Below are positions 11,557-20,984 of a stretch of DNA of 64,000 bases, one piece after another (position 1 is the first letter of the stretch; each line of letters starts with the position of its first letter). Both the position numbers and the translations under genes were made by a program. Origin of the DNA: Boesenbergia rotunda (taxonomy: Eukaryota > Streptophyta > Magnoliopsida > Zingiberales > Zingiberaceae). The notes under the pieces were generated by a model. The model was not told the DNA's origin. It did not search any database and saw only the letters and a program-made list of their open reading frames with translations. The stretch lies in the NCBI GenBank assembly GCA_024364735.1, contig JAGFNQ010004005.1, forward strand, positions 171,939-235,938. Direction: 5' to 3'.

Positions 11557-12498
11557 GCAGAATAAGATGGACTCCCAAGAATGGAGTGGACCGAGTACTG
11601 TCGATGTTGGCTTCGACCTATAAAAAAGTGATCGTTAGCAACCCGCCAAGAAAAGTCCCAGGTAAAGCCCTTCGATGGTCAAGTCAGTCCCCGCGAGAAA
11701 AGAAAGCAAGAGCAATGGAGCAGTAGAACAAAAATACTATTGCCCGTATCTGCGAGGGTGAGAATGAAGGGGCTTATATAGCCGAGGGAGCCGACAGCTT
11801 CTGCCCGGCCTGTCACCTTTTGTCGTTTCCGAGAGCAGGGCAAGGTATAGCGTGTGGTGGCAGGGCAAGGTGTCGCATACTAGAATAAGGTAAGGGGCGC
11901 TGTCAACCCACTGGAGGGGTCGTCTGGCGCCACTCGGTCTGACACAAGCGTAGGTTGTCGTGGTACGTGAGGGCAGGGCAGGAGGCTCACGGCGTCAGCG
12001 AGATACTTGCGAGTCGGGCACGAACGATGTCAGGCCTGCGCTAGCTCCCGTACCACTTCTATGAGTGTTGTGTCAAAGAGTGGGTGTTCCTTATGGTTGC
12101 GACAAATCTCGAATGGGAGCGCCGACCGGTGGTGCCAAGGGAACCTGGGCTTGATGGCCACCAGTCCTAAGATTAGGTAGTTGTGTCCTCTGAGCCATGG
12201 AGGGAGCTCGGGCTTAATTATCCCGACTTTGCCTAAGGTCGGGTGATTAAAATCGTGGGAATTCTCGGGCTCGGGGGTGATCTGGCTCGAGCTCTCCCCG
12301 GCTTGGGCTCCTACGTCCTGGCAGCTAGTCCTCCGGTCGGGGTCGGCCTCTTAATGCTCCCGAACCGAATGGGTCAGGCGGACCGATTGCCGACTCGGGC
12401 AACCCGGCTCGTTCAAGCCCGGAGACCCTCGGCCCCGACTCCATCCGACGGGGGTCCAGGCTAGTCGACCGAGCTACACGTGAACTAGGCCGGGATCA
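11547..12498 (-). repeat. LTR of a Tat-like Gypsy element, minus orientation
   Basis: Plus-strand ends are TGATCCTATCG and GGCCGGGATCA, the same inverted pair as the other LTRs of this family. Reading on the minus strand, the stretch after the internal tract TCGAAGGGGATGC starts TGATCCCGGCC, as a 3' LTR should. A TATA box (inverted GGCTTATATAGCC, about 11771-11783) is placed as in the relatives. Length is 952 bp. Confidence 0.8.
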
Positions 12499-12924
12499 TA
12501 AGCATCCCCTTCGAGTCTAGTCGAAGGAGGCGACGAGTCTGACTGACTAGACTGTTATTTTAAAGCGAGCCTGGCGCACCTGAGGAGCCTACTTCTCCTG
12601 CCGACTGTCATAGCCGAGTCCAAGCAGGTTGTCCGATCGGCGGGCCAACATCGCATCAACCTGTCTTTTCCGTCCTATCCCCGATCCGGGCTGAGCCACT
12701 TCGTATCCTTCTCATTAATTACCACCTTAACTGCCAAGGCCACGTGTTGGCTGGCTATTGATTCCCCGAGTAACGAAGTGTCGGCCGCCCGCCTCAGCGA
12801 ATGATTGGTACGCACGTGTGTCGTGTCTCTTCGGGAGTTACCTCGGGTTTGATCGAACGGCTCATATCCTTTCTCGCGTTTTCTCAGGATCCTCATCGGA
12901 CGGTCGATGTCGCCCACTCGGCCC

Positions 12925-12932
12925 TATAAATA
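12925..12932 (+). promoter_or_regulatory. TATA box of the element's antisense gene
   Basis: TATAAATA in the context CCCTATAAATAGGCC lies 177 bases before the ATG at 13102. The same box, with the same AGGCC context and the same distance, precedes the homologous gene in the complete element (38249-38256, minus strand). Confidence 0.6.
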
Positions 12933-13101
12933 GGCCTTTACCCCGTAGTTTTTTACCATCGCTTTTTACTCCCGACGCCGAACTGCTGCTGGTGCTCGCT
13001 CTGTTAGGGTTCCGACAACCTTCGGCGCGCGCTCGCTTTCCGTCCATCTTCTCTGACGAGCTCTTTCTCACTCGGTCAGTCTTCCTCCCTTCACCATTTT
13101 T

Positions 13102-13970
13102 ATGGGTCCCTCTTCTTCTCACTCGAACCCATGGTACACCACCATGGTGTTCGAGCTCCACCACCATGACCTTGATCAAATTCAATCTGACTACAACATC
13201 CCTTCTGACCATTTCCTCCGCCTTCACGATCCAACCAACCGACCCGAGACCTCCCCCCCTCAGCTACATCACCATCTCCCAAGACCACCTGCAGGTCGGG
13301 CTACGCTTCCCGATCCACCCCTTCATCTCTTTTGTCTGTCGTTTCTTTCAAATCCCCCTATCCCAATTAGCCCCGAATACCATCCGACTGATCTGTGGAT
13401 CGGTGGTCATCTTTTCCTTATACCAAATTCCCCTTCATCCTAAAATCATCCATTACTTCTTTTATCCTAAGAAATAAAAGCCAGGCGATTTCTTCTTCCA
13501 AGCCCGAGCCAAAATATCCTTCTTAGCGAAGCTTCCAACCTCGAATAAGGGTTGGAAGGAACGCTTCTTCTTTGTTAACACCACCTCGGCCTCGAGTTGG
13601 CCGACTACTTGGGTATCTGACCTTCCTTCTCCTCCCCCACTACCTAAGAACTACCGATCCCTCCCCACTTATCAGTCGGTCCTGTCTAAAATCGGGGGCT
13701 GACACTTCCACGGTGTTCACCTGCTGAGCGAGGACATTCTTTACGTGTTTGGACTCAGCCCCGTACCATTCCACCGACCCAACTAACTTGGTAAGCTTCT
13801 TATTCTGTACATTGCTTATCCATAGCTAACTAAACTTCTATTATTTTGCAGCGAACATGATGCTTGCCGCAGCCTTGGAGGAGGGCTTCGGCCTAGATGA
13901 GCCTCCCTGGGCAGGGACATGGAGGCTCATATTTCCCACTCGCCGAGCCTCAATGCCCCCGTATGAGTGG
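13102..13970 (+). pseudogene. Antisense ORF of Tat element (Transposase_28-type domain), decayed
   Basis: Homologous by eye to the minus-strand gene at 35791-38073. The start region (WYTTMVFEL, YNIPSDHFLRL) aligns with that gene's N-terminus. After a frameshift near 13255 the frame gives LRFPIHPFISFVCRFFQIPL and SLYQIPLHPKIIHYFFYPKK, matching the counterpart's conserved domain. A TAA at 13475 and further stops follow. A GT-AG intron (13791-13851, 61 bp) sits at the same place as intron 1 of the intact copy, with the downstream exon starting AN-MM-LAAALEEGFGL. The gene is dead but preserves the promoter and intron layout, which supports the gene model in the other copy. Later exons are missing. 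Confidence 0.75.
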
Positions 13971-14005
13971 GTCTTAGGCCTAACCTGCCACCTTAGGGTG
14001 TCATG

Positions 14006-16080
14006 TGTTAGTGATATGAGAGAAGTGTCCTAAGGCAATCGCCTTATGATTATAGTCATTTATTTTAATAAATGAATATTCACTATTTGAGTATACATGT
14101 TTGTGTATTTGATTGAGATCTTAAACTCATTTACTGAATGCCCGCAATACAATTCACAGCATGAGAGAATTTGTGATGAATTCACAATTAGTGATTATCT
14201 ATACATGTGCAATTGTGAAGTATTCAAATTGTCCCTAGTCGATAAATTGATAAATACGGACACTATCAATTCTGTTGAGACTAGCATGGGTTATTCTCTA
14301 ATCAGCTGATTCTCACTGGCTGGTGACATTGAGATGTCCGGAGATAAACATGAATGCTAGTTAAGGGAACTAGTTCATTGGAGTGACTGGCTGTAAAACC
14401 TCATATGGTAGTCTACATATAGATATGTCAGTGAAGTTCTTACTGCAGTTTAAGTGCGATGTTCCTTTGACTTACGGTGTTCAAGTCATCTTGGTCATGG
14501 AGATTTATACTTTGACATCTTAAGCAAGCATCTCCAAGGAGGTATGGACCCAGGATGATTGGGTATAAGCCGAAGTGCCCGAAGATGTTTGAACAGCCTA
14601 CAAAGGATTCACCACTCCTTGCGAGGAGATGTATACCCGAGGCCTATCGTCGGATTGTTACTCGAAGCCTCTGGCCAGAGCATGACATGTTCAGAGTATG
14701 AATCTCTTAAATACATGAGAGTAATTAGAATCCGTAGGACGAGAAAACGTTACTTGGGCTAGGTGTGACGTAGTCAGCCTAGTGGGGACTAACACACATA
14801 GACCATGTCCTGAACCAAGTGGGTATAAGATGGTGAAGGGAATGGGGTACGATTCATTATAGCTGCTGAAGGATTTCAGAATTATTTTTGAGGTCAACCA
14901 TTGATCTTTCGATTAATTGGGGATCATGATGTACTACTAGGTGTCACTCATGATCGTTCTATAATTGATTAATTATAGACGGCCAACATAAATCGAAAGC
15001 CTATTTAGTCACACGCACTACGAGTAATCCGAGGGATATAAAACGAGTTGAAAATTGGATTTTCCAATCAAGAGAGATTAGGTTTGGTGAGCCAAACGAT
15101 AAGTCGAATTTGAATTTTTCAAAGACGCATCGGAAGCATAAAATGACTAAGTTTTTTGAAGACTTAATAGATGAATTAAATAAGTTTAATTCATTGGGGC
15201 GTGGCTTGGATGGGCCGGCCAAAGAGGGCCTCTATCCTCTTTGCTTGGCCGGCCACAACAAAGGGAGAGAACCAAAGTTTTGGATCAATTTATAAAATAA
15301 ACCAAGTGTGGTTTGTTTTATAATAAACCAAGGTTTGGTTCATTTCTTCATGGAAATTAAAATGAACCATGGATTGGTTTATTTTATAAAATCAATCATG
15401 GATTGATTTACCATGATAAGGAAATTTATTCCATAAAAGAGAAGAGACTTGATTGATTTTTATCATGAATTAAAATATGATTTTAACCATGATATAAAAT
15501 CAAACTTGGCATGATGGAATAATGAGAGGCTACTATATAAAGGACCCAAGGCAAGGCTTGGAAAATGATTTGAAGAAATCAAGGCATAGGTTCTCTCCCT
15601 CTCTTTCTCTCCTTCTCTTCTCCCCTTCTTGCCGTGCGCCAACCATCCCCAAGAAGGAGCACCAAGCCGGCCGCCCCTGCCCTTTCCCGGCCATCCTTTT
15701 GCGGTTAGTCTTCCGACTTCTCTCTTGATTTTTCTTGTCGCATTCTCGGAGAATCTAGTAGTTCTCGAGAACACGAAACTCGTGGCTTTGCGAAGTCATC
15801 CCGAAGATACTCGGCGTGGGCGCGAATAGAGGCGGAGCTTCCAAGGGACGCTTACGGTTGGAGCTCGTCCGTTCCTTCGAGTTACGCGAGGTAATATGTA
15901 AATTAGTTTACGTTTCTACAAAATTTTAAATATATGATCATGTCTACACAAGATAAAATTGCATGCTTAGATGTGTGGTTAAATAATCTGAGAAATTATT
16001 TATGCTAAATATTCTGCTGCACGTAATTAATTTTAAAATTACGAACCCGTATCTATGTCAACATGCACCCGGTCCCAACA
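14006..16080 (+). repeat. Solo LTR with perfect TSD (TCATG)
   Basis: The insert starts TGTTAGTGATATG and ends GGTCCCAACA and is flanked by TCATG at 14001-14005 and 16081-16085; removing it joins two parts of an older element. It has no open frame of note. TATA (ACTATATAAAGGACCC, about 15530-15545) is followed by a long pyrimidine-rich leader, which sets plus orientation. At 2075 bp it is most simply a solo LTR of a large Copia-type element; a non-autonomous TRIM/LARD element is less likely because no internal LTR pair is seen. Confidence 0.8.
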
Positions 16081-16118
16081 TCATGCCCTGCCACCCACAT
16101 TCCTGTCAGCTATGACGA

Positions 16119-16442
16119 GACTAATTGATATTGCATAAAGTGTAAGAAAATTTAGATAAGATATTCATAGAAAATGAAAGACCCAAGGAGGATAAAAACT
16201 GTCGCAAAACACTTAATGATGGATAACCTAACAACTTTGACATAAGGACACAGATGATGAGACAAAGGTTGAAAGGGAAAAAGAAGACTATAGCTTAGAT
16301 GCAGATTTCGATCAGTAATAGACACCGTCTCTATGAACCCCGTTGACCAGTGTTGCCCCCATACAACGATCTAACACCTAAAAATAGAAATCAAAGAAAA
16401 GAAATGTAATGGGATTAGTAGCATAAAGTGCAATGACAGAAA
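16119..16442. other. Unassigned sequence between two element remnants
   Basis: The stretch lies between the truncated Gypsy remnant and the Copia fragment. No open frame, no repeat structure and no recognisable protein were seen. Confidence 0.4.
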
Positions 16443-16946
16443 TCAAGTTTTTTTTGACATAGTTGGCACATATAAAATATTAGAGAAAACTAAAAGCCAA
16501 GATGAAGTGGAGAAAGACAAAGAACCCGTGTGGGTAATAGGTAGTCCAGACACATGATCAATAATGACGATATCTCTCCCAGAGTAGGACTCATGAAATG
16601 AAAGAGTATTGAGATTAGCAGTAACATGATGAGAGATGTCAGATTCAACCACCCATTCTTGAGGAGCAAAGGAAGGTCTAGAATGAACAGCAATGTGAGC
16701 AAACGGTGCACTATGCGTATGACGCGGAGCATGCGACAGAATCAATAGAACCAAGTCCAGCAACGAAGCAGTCATAAAACTGCACTGCCGAGTAAAGTGA
16801 CCTGTGATACCATAGATCTGACAGCACCCAAGATAGCGGCTGGGACAGAACACGGCTTGTTGTGTACGTGGGCACGCAGACATCACCGGAAACTGCCACG
16901 TCTTTGTAGGAGGCGACTGACAGATGTTGTCGATGGCGACGGCCAT
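16443..16946 (-). pseudogene. Copia Gag-protease fragment
   Basis: The minus-strand frame shows a remnant of the Gag zinc knuckle (CQIYGITGHFTRQC, CX2C replaced by CX2Y-type spacing) followed by the protease region, where WVVESDISHHVT corresponds to the family's Trp-x-x-Asp-Ser/Thr-Gly-Ala-x-His-His-Val-Thr. The active-site Asp-Ser/Thr-Gly is changed, so the protease would be inactive. It ends abruptly after the ILYVPTM motif. The 5' LTR of the same fragment lies at 17022-17242. Confidence 0.7.
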
Positions 16947-17021
16947 TGTGGGTGGCGGCTAGGGTTTGCGATGAAGAAAGAAGGGGAAAAAATTGTCATT
17001 AGACTTGTTACTCTGATATCA

Positions 17022-17242
17022 TGTTGAAAGTTGAATACAACCTTTTATTAATGAGATATATCGTATATAAATACTCTAATATTTAAAATATTAGAAAATA
17101 AATAAATTAAAAAATTAAGAAAATATTCTCTAATAATGAAAATATGATGATATTAGGAAACAAATAAATAAAAAAATTAAAAAAATAAATAATCTTGACT
17201 AAGAAAATAATTCTCTAATAAAAAATTATAATAATATTCACA
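17022..17242 (-). repeat. 5' LTR of the minus-strand Copia fragment
   Basis: Plus-strand limits are TGTTGAAAGT and ATATTCACA. Just left of it on the plus strand is TACTCTGATATCA (about 17009-17021), the inverse of a primer-binding site resembling TGATATCAGAGTA, close to the initiator-Met site. This places the LTR upstream of the minus-strand Gag fragment. The partner LTR is absent. Confidence 0.65.
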
Positions 17243-17517
17243 AATGAATCCGTCGTCATTCTCCACCCTGCTCAATTGTTTTTCTGCGAGAATTTTTTAT
17301 TCCAATGCTAACGCAGATATGGTGGAATTGAAGGGCGACCAATGGGATCAGTTCAGTCGTATGAACTGCTGGGAGAAGAGTGCAACATTGTCATCGTTCC
17401 CACATCTTCTTCCTTGGCCAATAATCGAAGAAAGGAGGCCATCCAGAATTACCGAAGAAAGAAATGGGTGAATTGAATATAGAACATCGTGAGCAGATGA
17501 GTTAGGGAATAGGAATT
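17243..17517. other. Unassigned DNA
   Basis: A short stretch with a 75-codon open frame on the plus strand whose product I do not recognise. Nothing else visible. Confidence 0.35.
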
Positions 17518-17522
17518 ATACT

Positions 17523-18811
17523 TGATCATATCGCGAAGTGAGGTGGGCTCCCAAAAGTATGTGATTTTCTAAGGATCACGAACCGCCGATGATAGCTTCA
17601 ATGCTAGTTGCGATCTGCGAGGCAAAGACCGTTAAAACCCGCCGGAAAAAGTTCCCGACAAGGCACTCCGACGGTCAAGTCAGTCCTCGGTGATGGAAGA
17701 GCAGCAAAGGCAATAGAACAATAGGCAAAATACTATTGCGCATACCTAGGGATGTGGAGTGGAGAGGTTTATATAGCCGGGGGAGCTGACAGCTTCTGCC
17801 CAATCTGCCACCTTTTGTCGCGTAGTGAGGGCAGGATAAGACATACCCAGAGATGACAGGATAATGTGTCATATACCGGAATAAGGAAGTGGGTGCTATC
17901 AACTTACGGGTGGGCGCCGTTTGGCGCTGTCAATGGCACCGCTCGACCTGACACCAATATATGCAGTCGCAGTACGGGGAGACAGGGTATGGCAGGGAGA
18001 TCATAGCATCAGCGAGATACTCGCGATTCGGGCCAAAATGGTACCTGACCTGCGCCAACCCCGTACAGCTTCTGCGAGTCTTATATCAGGGAGTGGTTGT
18101 TGTAATAAGTCACGACAAGAACCTTAGACAACTTGGCTTCCAGAGTTAAGGAAGGCTTTCCGAGCAAAGGTATGCTTCCTGAGTCGTGGTGCGCACGGTT
18201 GGAGATGAACGTCCGAACTTGGATGACTCGGGGATAGTCTGGTCAATGACCAAGTACTCTTCTAGCTCAGGGTGCTTTTGACTCGGGGATCTCATGACAT
18301 GGTGATACTCTGAATAAAGATTTCTTTGGCTCGAGAGGACCTCAGGAGCGTGGGCCGCCACGCGTTCGACTGGACCCCGAGCCGAGAAGTGCGCGGGGGC
18401 ATTCCCGCTTACGGCTTGTACGAAGGTGAGAATCTAGACCATCGGTCGAATTGTATCTAGGGAGTGTGGACCGCCACGTGCCCGATTAGGAACCGAGCCG
18501 AGAGGTGCGCAGAAGCAAATCCGCTTATAACTTCCGAATACTTTGAGTTGAGACTCCCCTGACTCGGGAGTGCTACGGCTTAGGGATGTTGTGAGTCGGA
18601 AATTCTTCGACTCGGGATTCTCCGGATACTTTGAGTTGAGACTCCTCTTTGCCTGGGCCAGGGCCAATGTTTCCTCATGCTTGAGGAAATGGGTCGATTC
18701 ACTTGTACCGGCCCTATATTCAACGGGCTCCTGAGGCCCACAAACCTATATATCCTCCTGACGAATTGCCAGACTGTTGGGCCAGGTTACATATAAGCTG
18801 ACCCGGGATCA
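17523..18811 (-). repeat. Solo LTR of the Tat-like family with TSD ATACT
   Basis: The limits are TGATCATATCG and ACCCGGGATCA, flanked by ATACT at 17518-17522 and 18812-18816. It aligns by eye with the minus-oriented LTR at 11547: both share GGTCAAGTCAGTCC, CAAAATACTATTG, the inverted TATA region TTATATAGCCG and GACAGCTTCTGCCC. At 1289 bp it is longer, with extra repeats of GACTCGGG-like motifs at 18200-18640. The TSD shows it is a solo LTR left by recombination between two LTRs. Confidence 0.88.
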
Positions 18812-18904
18812 ATACTAATCACCATTAAATACAAGGTTAAGCATCAATTTCCTTGAAAAAAGATAACAACATTTGAAGGATTTCAATTAATTATTACATA
18901 ATTA

Positions 18905-19897
18905 CTAGTTATTCTTTATCTTTGCAACCGAATGTTTGTGGGGGACTAATCTGAATCCCCCGTAGACGTGGTCGGCCACCCGCTCCGCCACGTCCAGTCG
19001 GCCATGCTTCCGACAAGCGCCGAGGAGAGCAGCCCACATCGCCTCGTCGGGCTCCCAGTCCATCTCCTCGATCAAAGCCTCCGCTTCCTCCACGCGCCCT
19101 GCCCGCCCGAACAGATCCACCATGCAAGTGTAATGCTCCACCCCCGGCAGCACCCCGCCCAGCCGCCCGTCCTTCATCATCTCGAACACCCGCCGCCCAA
19201 ACTCCGCCTCCGCTGGCCCGCCTTTCGCGCATGCCGCGAGCACCGCCGTCATTGCTGGCCCGTCCAACCCTGCTTCCCCTATCTCCTCCACCATCCTTCC
19301 GAACAGAGCCACCGCGTCTGGCGCCCGCCCGTGGGCGCCGCACAAAGAGATCATGGCGGTCCACGAGGCGACGCTCCTGCGGGACATTCGGTCGAACACT
19401 CTGCGGGCGGAAGCGTGATCGCCGCATTTGGAATACATGGCGATGAGTGAGTTGCGAACGAGGGGGTCAGGGTCCAAGAGGATCCCGGCCGTTATAGCGA
19501 CGGCATGAATGGTGCGTCCAAGGCGGAGTGAGGGGAGGACGGCGGCATGGCGGAGGGCGGACGCGAAGGATGCGCCGTCCGGAGCAGGGGACCGGTGGGA
19601 AACCATATGCAGGAAAAGGAGTAGGGCAGTGCGTGAGGTCTCGGCGCGGAGGAGGGAGTTGAAGAGGAAGGTAGAGGGGCGGGGGCAGAGGCGGAGGAGG
19701 TGGTGGGCGTCGGCGAGGCGAGAGCAACAGGCGTAGGCGGCGCAGAGCTTAGAGCGGAGGAAACGGTGGCGGGCGAGACCAAGGACGAGGAGGCGAGAGT
19801 GGACACGACGGAGGGCGGGGAGGTTACGGTCCGTCGAGAAGGCGTCCAGAGCGGCGGCGTAAGAGGGGATGATTCCCTGAGCAGCGACAACGGCCAT
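18905..19897 (-). CDS. Pentatricopeptide repeat protein (PLS/E class), C-terminally short
   Basis: PPR proteins bind organelle RNA and guide editing, splicing or stability. The minus-strand frame from the ATG at 19897 encodes 330 residues. It shows PLS-type motifs with the usual signatures: HSRLLVLGL, NSLIAMYSKCGD, ARRVFDRM, VASWTAMISLCGAHGRAPDAVALFGRM, HYTCMVDLFGRAGRVEEAEALIEEM, and the start of an E motif (MWAALLGACRKHGRLDVAERVADHV). The E region then breaks into unrelated residues (GGFRLVPHKHS...) and stops at 18905, only about 90 bases from the solo LTR's TSD. Family members normally continue with the rest of E. The 3' end is therefore probably lost or rearranged. No intron seen. It is very GC-rich, as expected for a monocot gene. 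Confidence 0.85.
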   Translation of the reverse strand: MAVVAAQGIIPSYAAALDAFSTDRNLPALRRVHSRLLVLGLARHRFLRSKLCAAYACCSRLADAHHLLRLCPRPSTFLFNSLLRAETSRTALLLFLHMVSHRSPAPDGASFASALRHAAVLPSLRLGRTIHAVAITAGILLDPDPLVRNSLIAMYSKCGDHASARRVFDRMSRRSVASWTAMISLCGAHGRAPDAVALFGRMVEEIGEAGLDGPAMTAVLAACAKGGPAEAEFGRRVFEMMKDGRLGGVLPGVEHYTCMVDLFGRAGRVEEAEALIEEMDWEPDEAMWAALLGACRKHGRLDVAERVADHVYGGFRLVPHKHSVAKIKNN

Positions 19898-20980
19898 ATC
19901 CTTTTCCTATTGTTCACTATGTCAGAGGACGTATTCATTAAGACGTCAATTTTAGTATACTTTTGAAAAAATTATCCTAAAATAGTTATGTAAACTTAAC
20001 TTTCTCGTATCAGAAAAAATTTATTTTCATTCTCTACTGTAATATTTCATGTATTTAAACTATAGATTTACCGAATTAACTCTTAATTTTTTTAGTTACA
20101 AAAAATCTGAAATCAAGTATAATACTTTCTAAATTTAGCATCATTTAATTAAAATTTAGTATATTTTCTATTAAATTGAATATGACCTAATCAATTAATC
20201 CTAAGCTAATCAATTGGTCTAGTGGAAAAAAAATTGTGCTCAATTTGATAAAACATATACTAACTTCTAATTAAAATATACTGAATTTAAAAAGAATTAT
20301 ACTTCTTCTTAGACTTTTTATATGTATAAAAAGTGTAGTACTTAATTTAATAGAAAATATACTAGATTTTAATTATATGATACTGAATTTAAGAGGAACT
20401 ATACTTCATTTTGGACTTTTGTACCTAAAAATAATAAGGGCAATTAGATATGAATTCCTAATCGATTGGTCTGGTGGAAAAAGAATTTTGCTTAATTTGA
20501 TAGAACATAGACAAAATTCTAATTAAAATATACTGAATTTAGAAAGAATTATACTTCTTCCTAAACTTTTTATACGTATAAAAAGTATATTACTTAATTT
20601 GATAGAAAATATATTAGATTTTAATTATATGATACTAAATTTAGGAATAACTATACCTCATTATAGATTTTTTGTACCTAAAAATAATAAGGACAATTAG
20701 GTAAAGTAATATTTATTAGGAAGCTGAAGTAAATGAAACTTTACATGAATGGAGTGAAAATGAACTTTTTCTGACATAGGAACTAAGGATAAAGTTTAAG
20801 ATTCAATTAGGGATTTAAAGGTAATTTACAGTATACTTTCTCACTATATATATATACAGACAACTAAATATCTAATCTAAATCCTAATACTATTTGATGG
20901 ATTCTCTCTAATAAGGGTTTGCTATTCTAAGAAGGAACAAATCACTTCCACTATGAAATTCTTGTAGCCTCTTCTTATAT
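19898..20980. other. AT-rich DNA upstream of the PPR gene
   Basis: The stretch holds the promoter of the PPR gene near 19900-20000 and a 252-bp tandem duplication listed separately. A (TA)-rich spot lies at 20845-20857. No other gene seen. Confidence 0.5.
20209..20712. repeat. 252-bp tandem duplication
   Basis: The block starting ATCAATTGGTCTAGTGG (20209) recurs as ATCGATTGGTCTGGTGG (20461) and runs in parallel to about 20712, sharing AATATACTGAATTTA, GAATTATACTTCTTC, ATTATATGATACT and CCTAAAAATAATAAGG. The copies differ at perhaps one base in ten, so the duplication is not recent. No coding potential. Confidence 0.8.
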
Positions 20981-20984
20981 ATCT

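Larger units (their letters stand above)
11547..16118 (-). mobile_element. Decayed, truncated Tat-like Gypsy element carrying a nested LTR
   Basis: The minus-oriented 3' LTR (11547-12498) is followed by the polypurine tract and by the antisense gene typical of this family (12925-13990, here read on the plus strand). The sequence is interrupted by a separate solo LTR at 14006-16080 with TSD TCATG, and the pre-insertion sequence resumes at 16086 for about 30 bases before similarity to anything recognised ends. gag-pol and the 5' LTR are missing. The right boundary is approximate. Confidence 0.65.

Noticed and set aside
18909..19427. Second minus-strand frame over the PPR gene, and plus-strand frames at 18968-19450
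   Set aside because: They are shadows of a GC-rich coding region; only the PPR frame has recognisable motifs.
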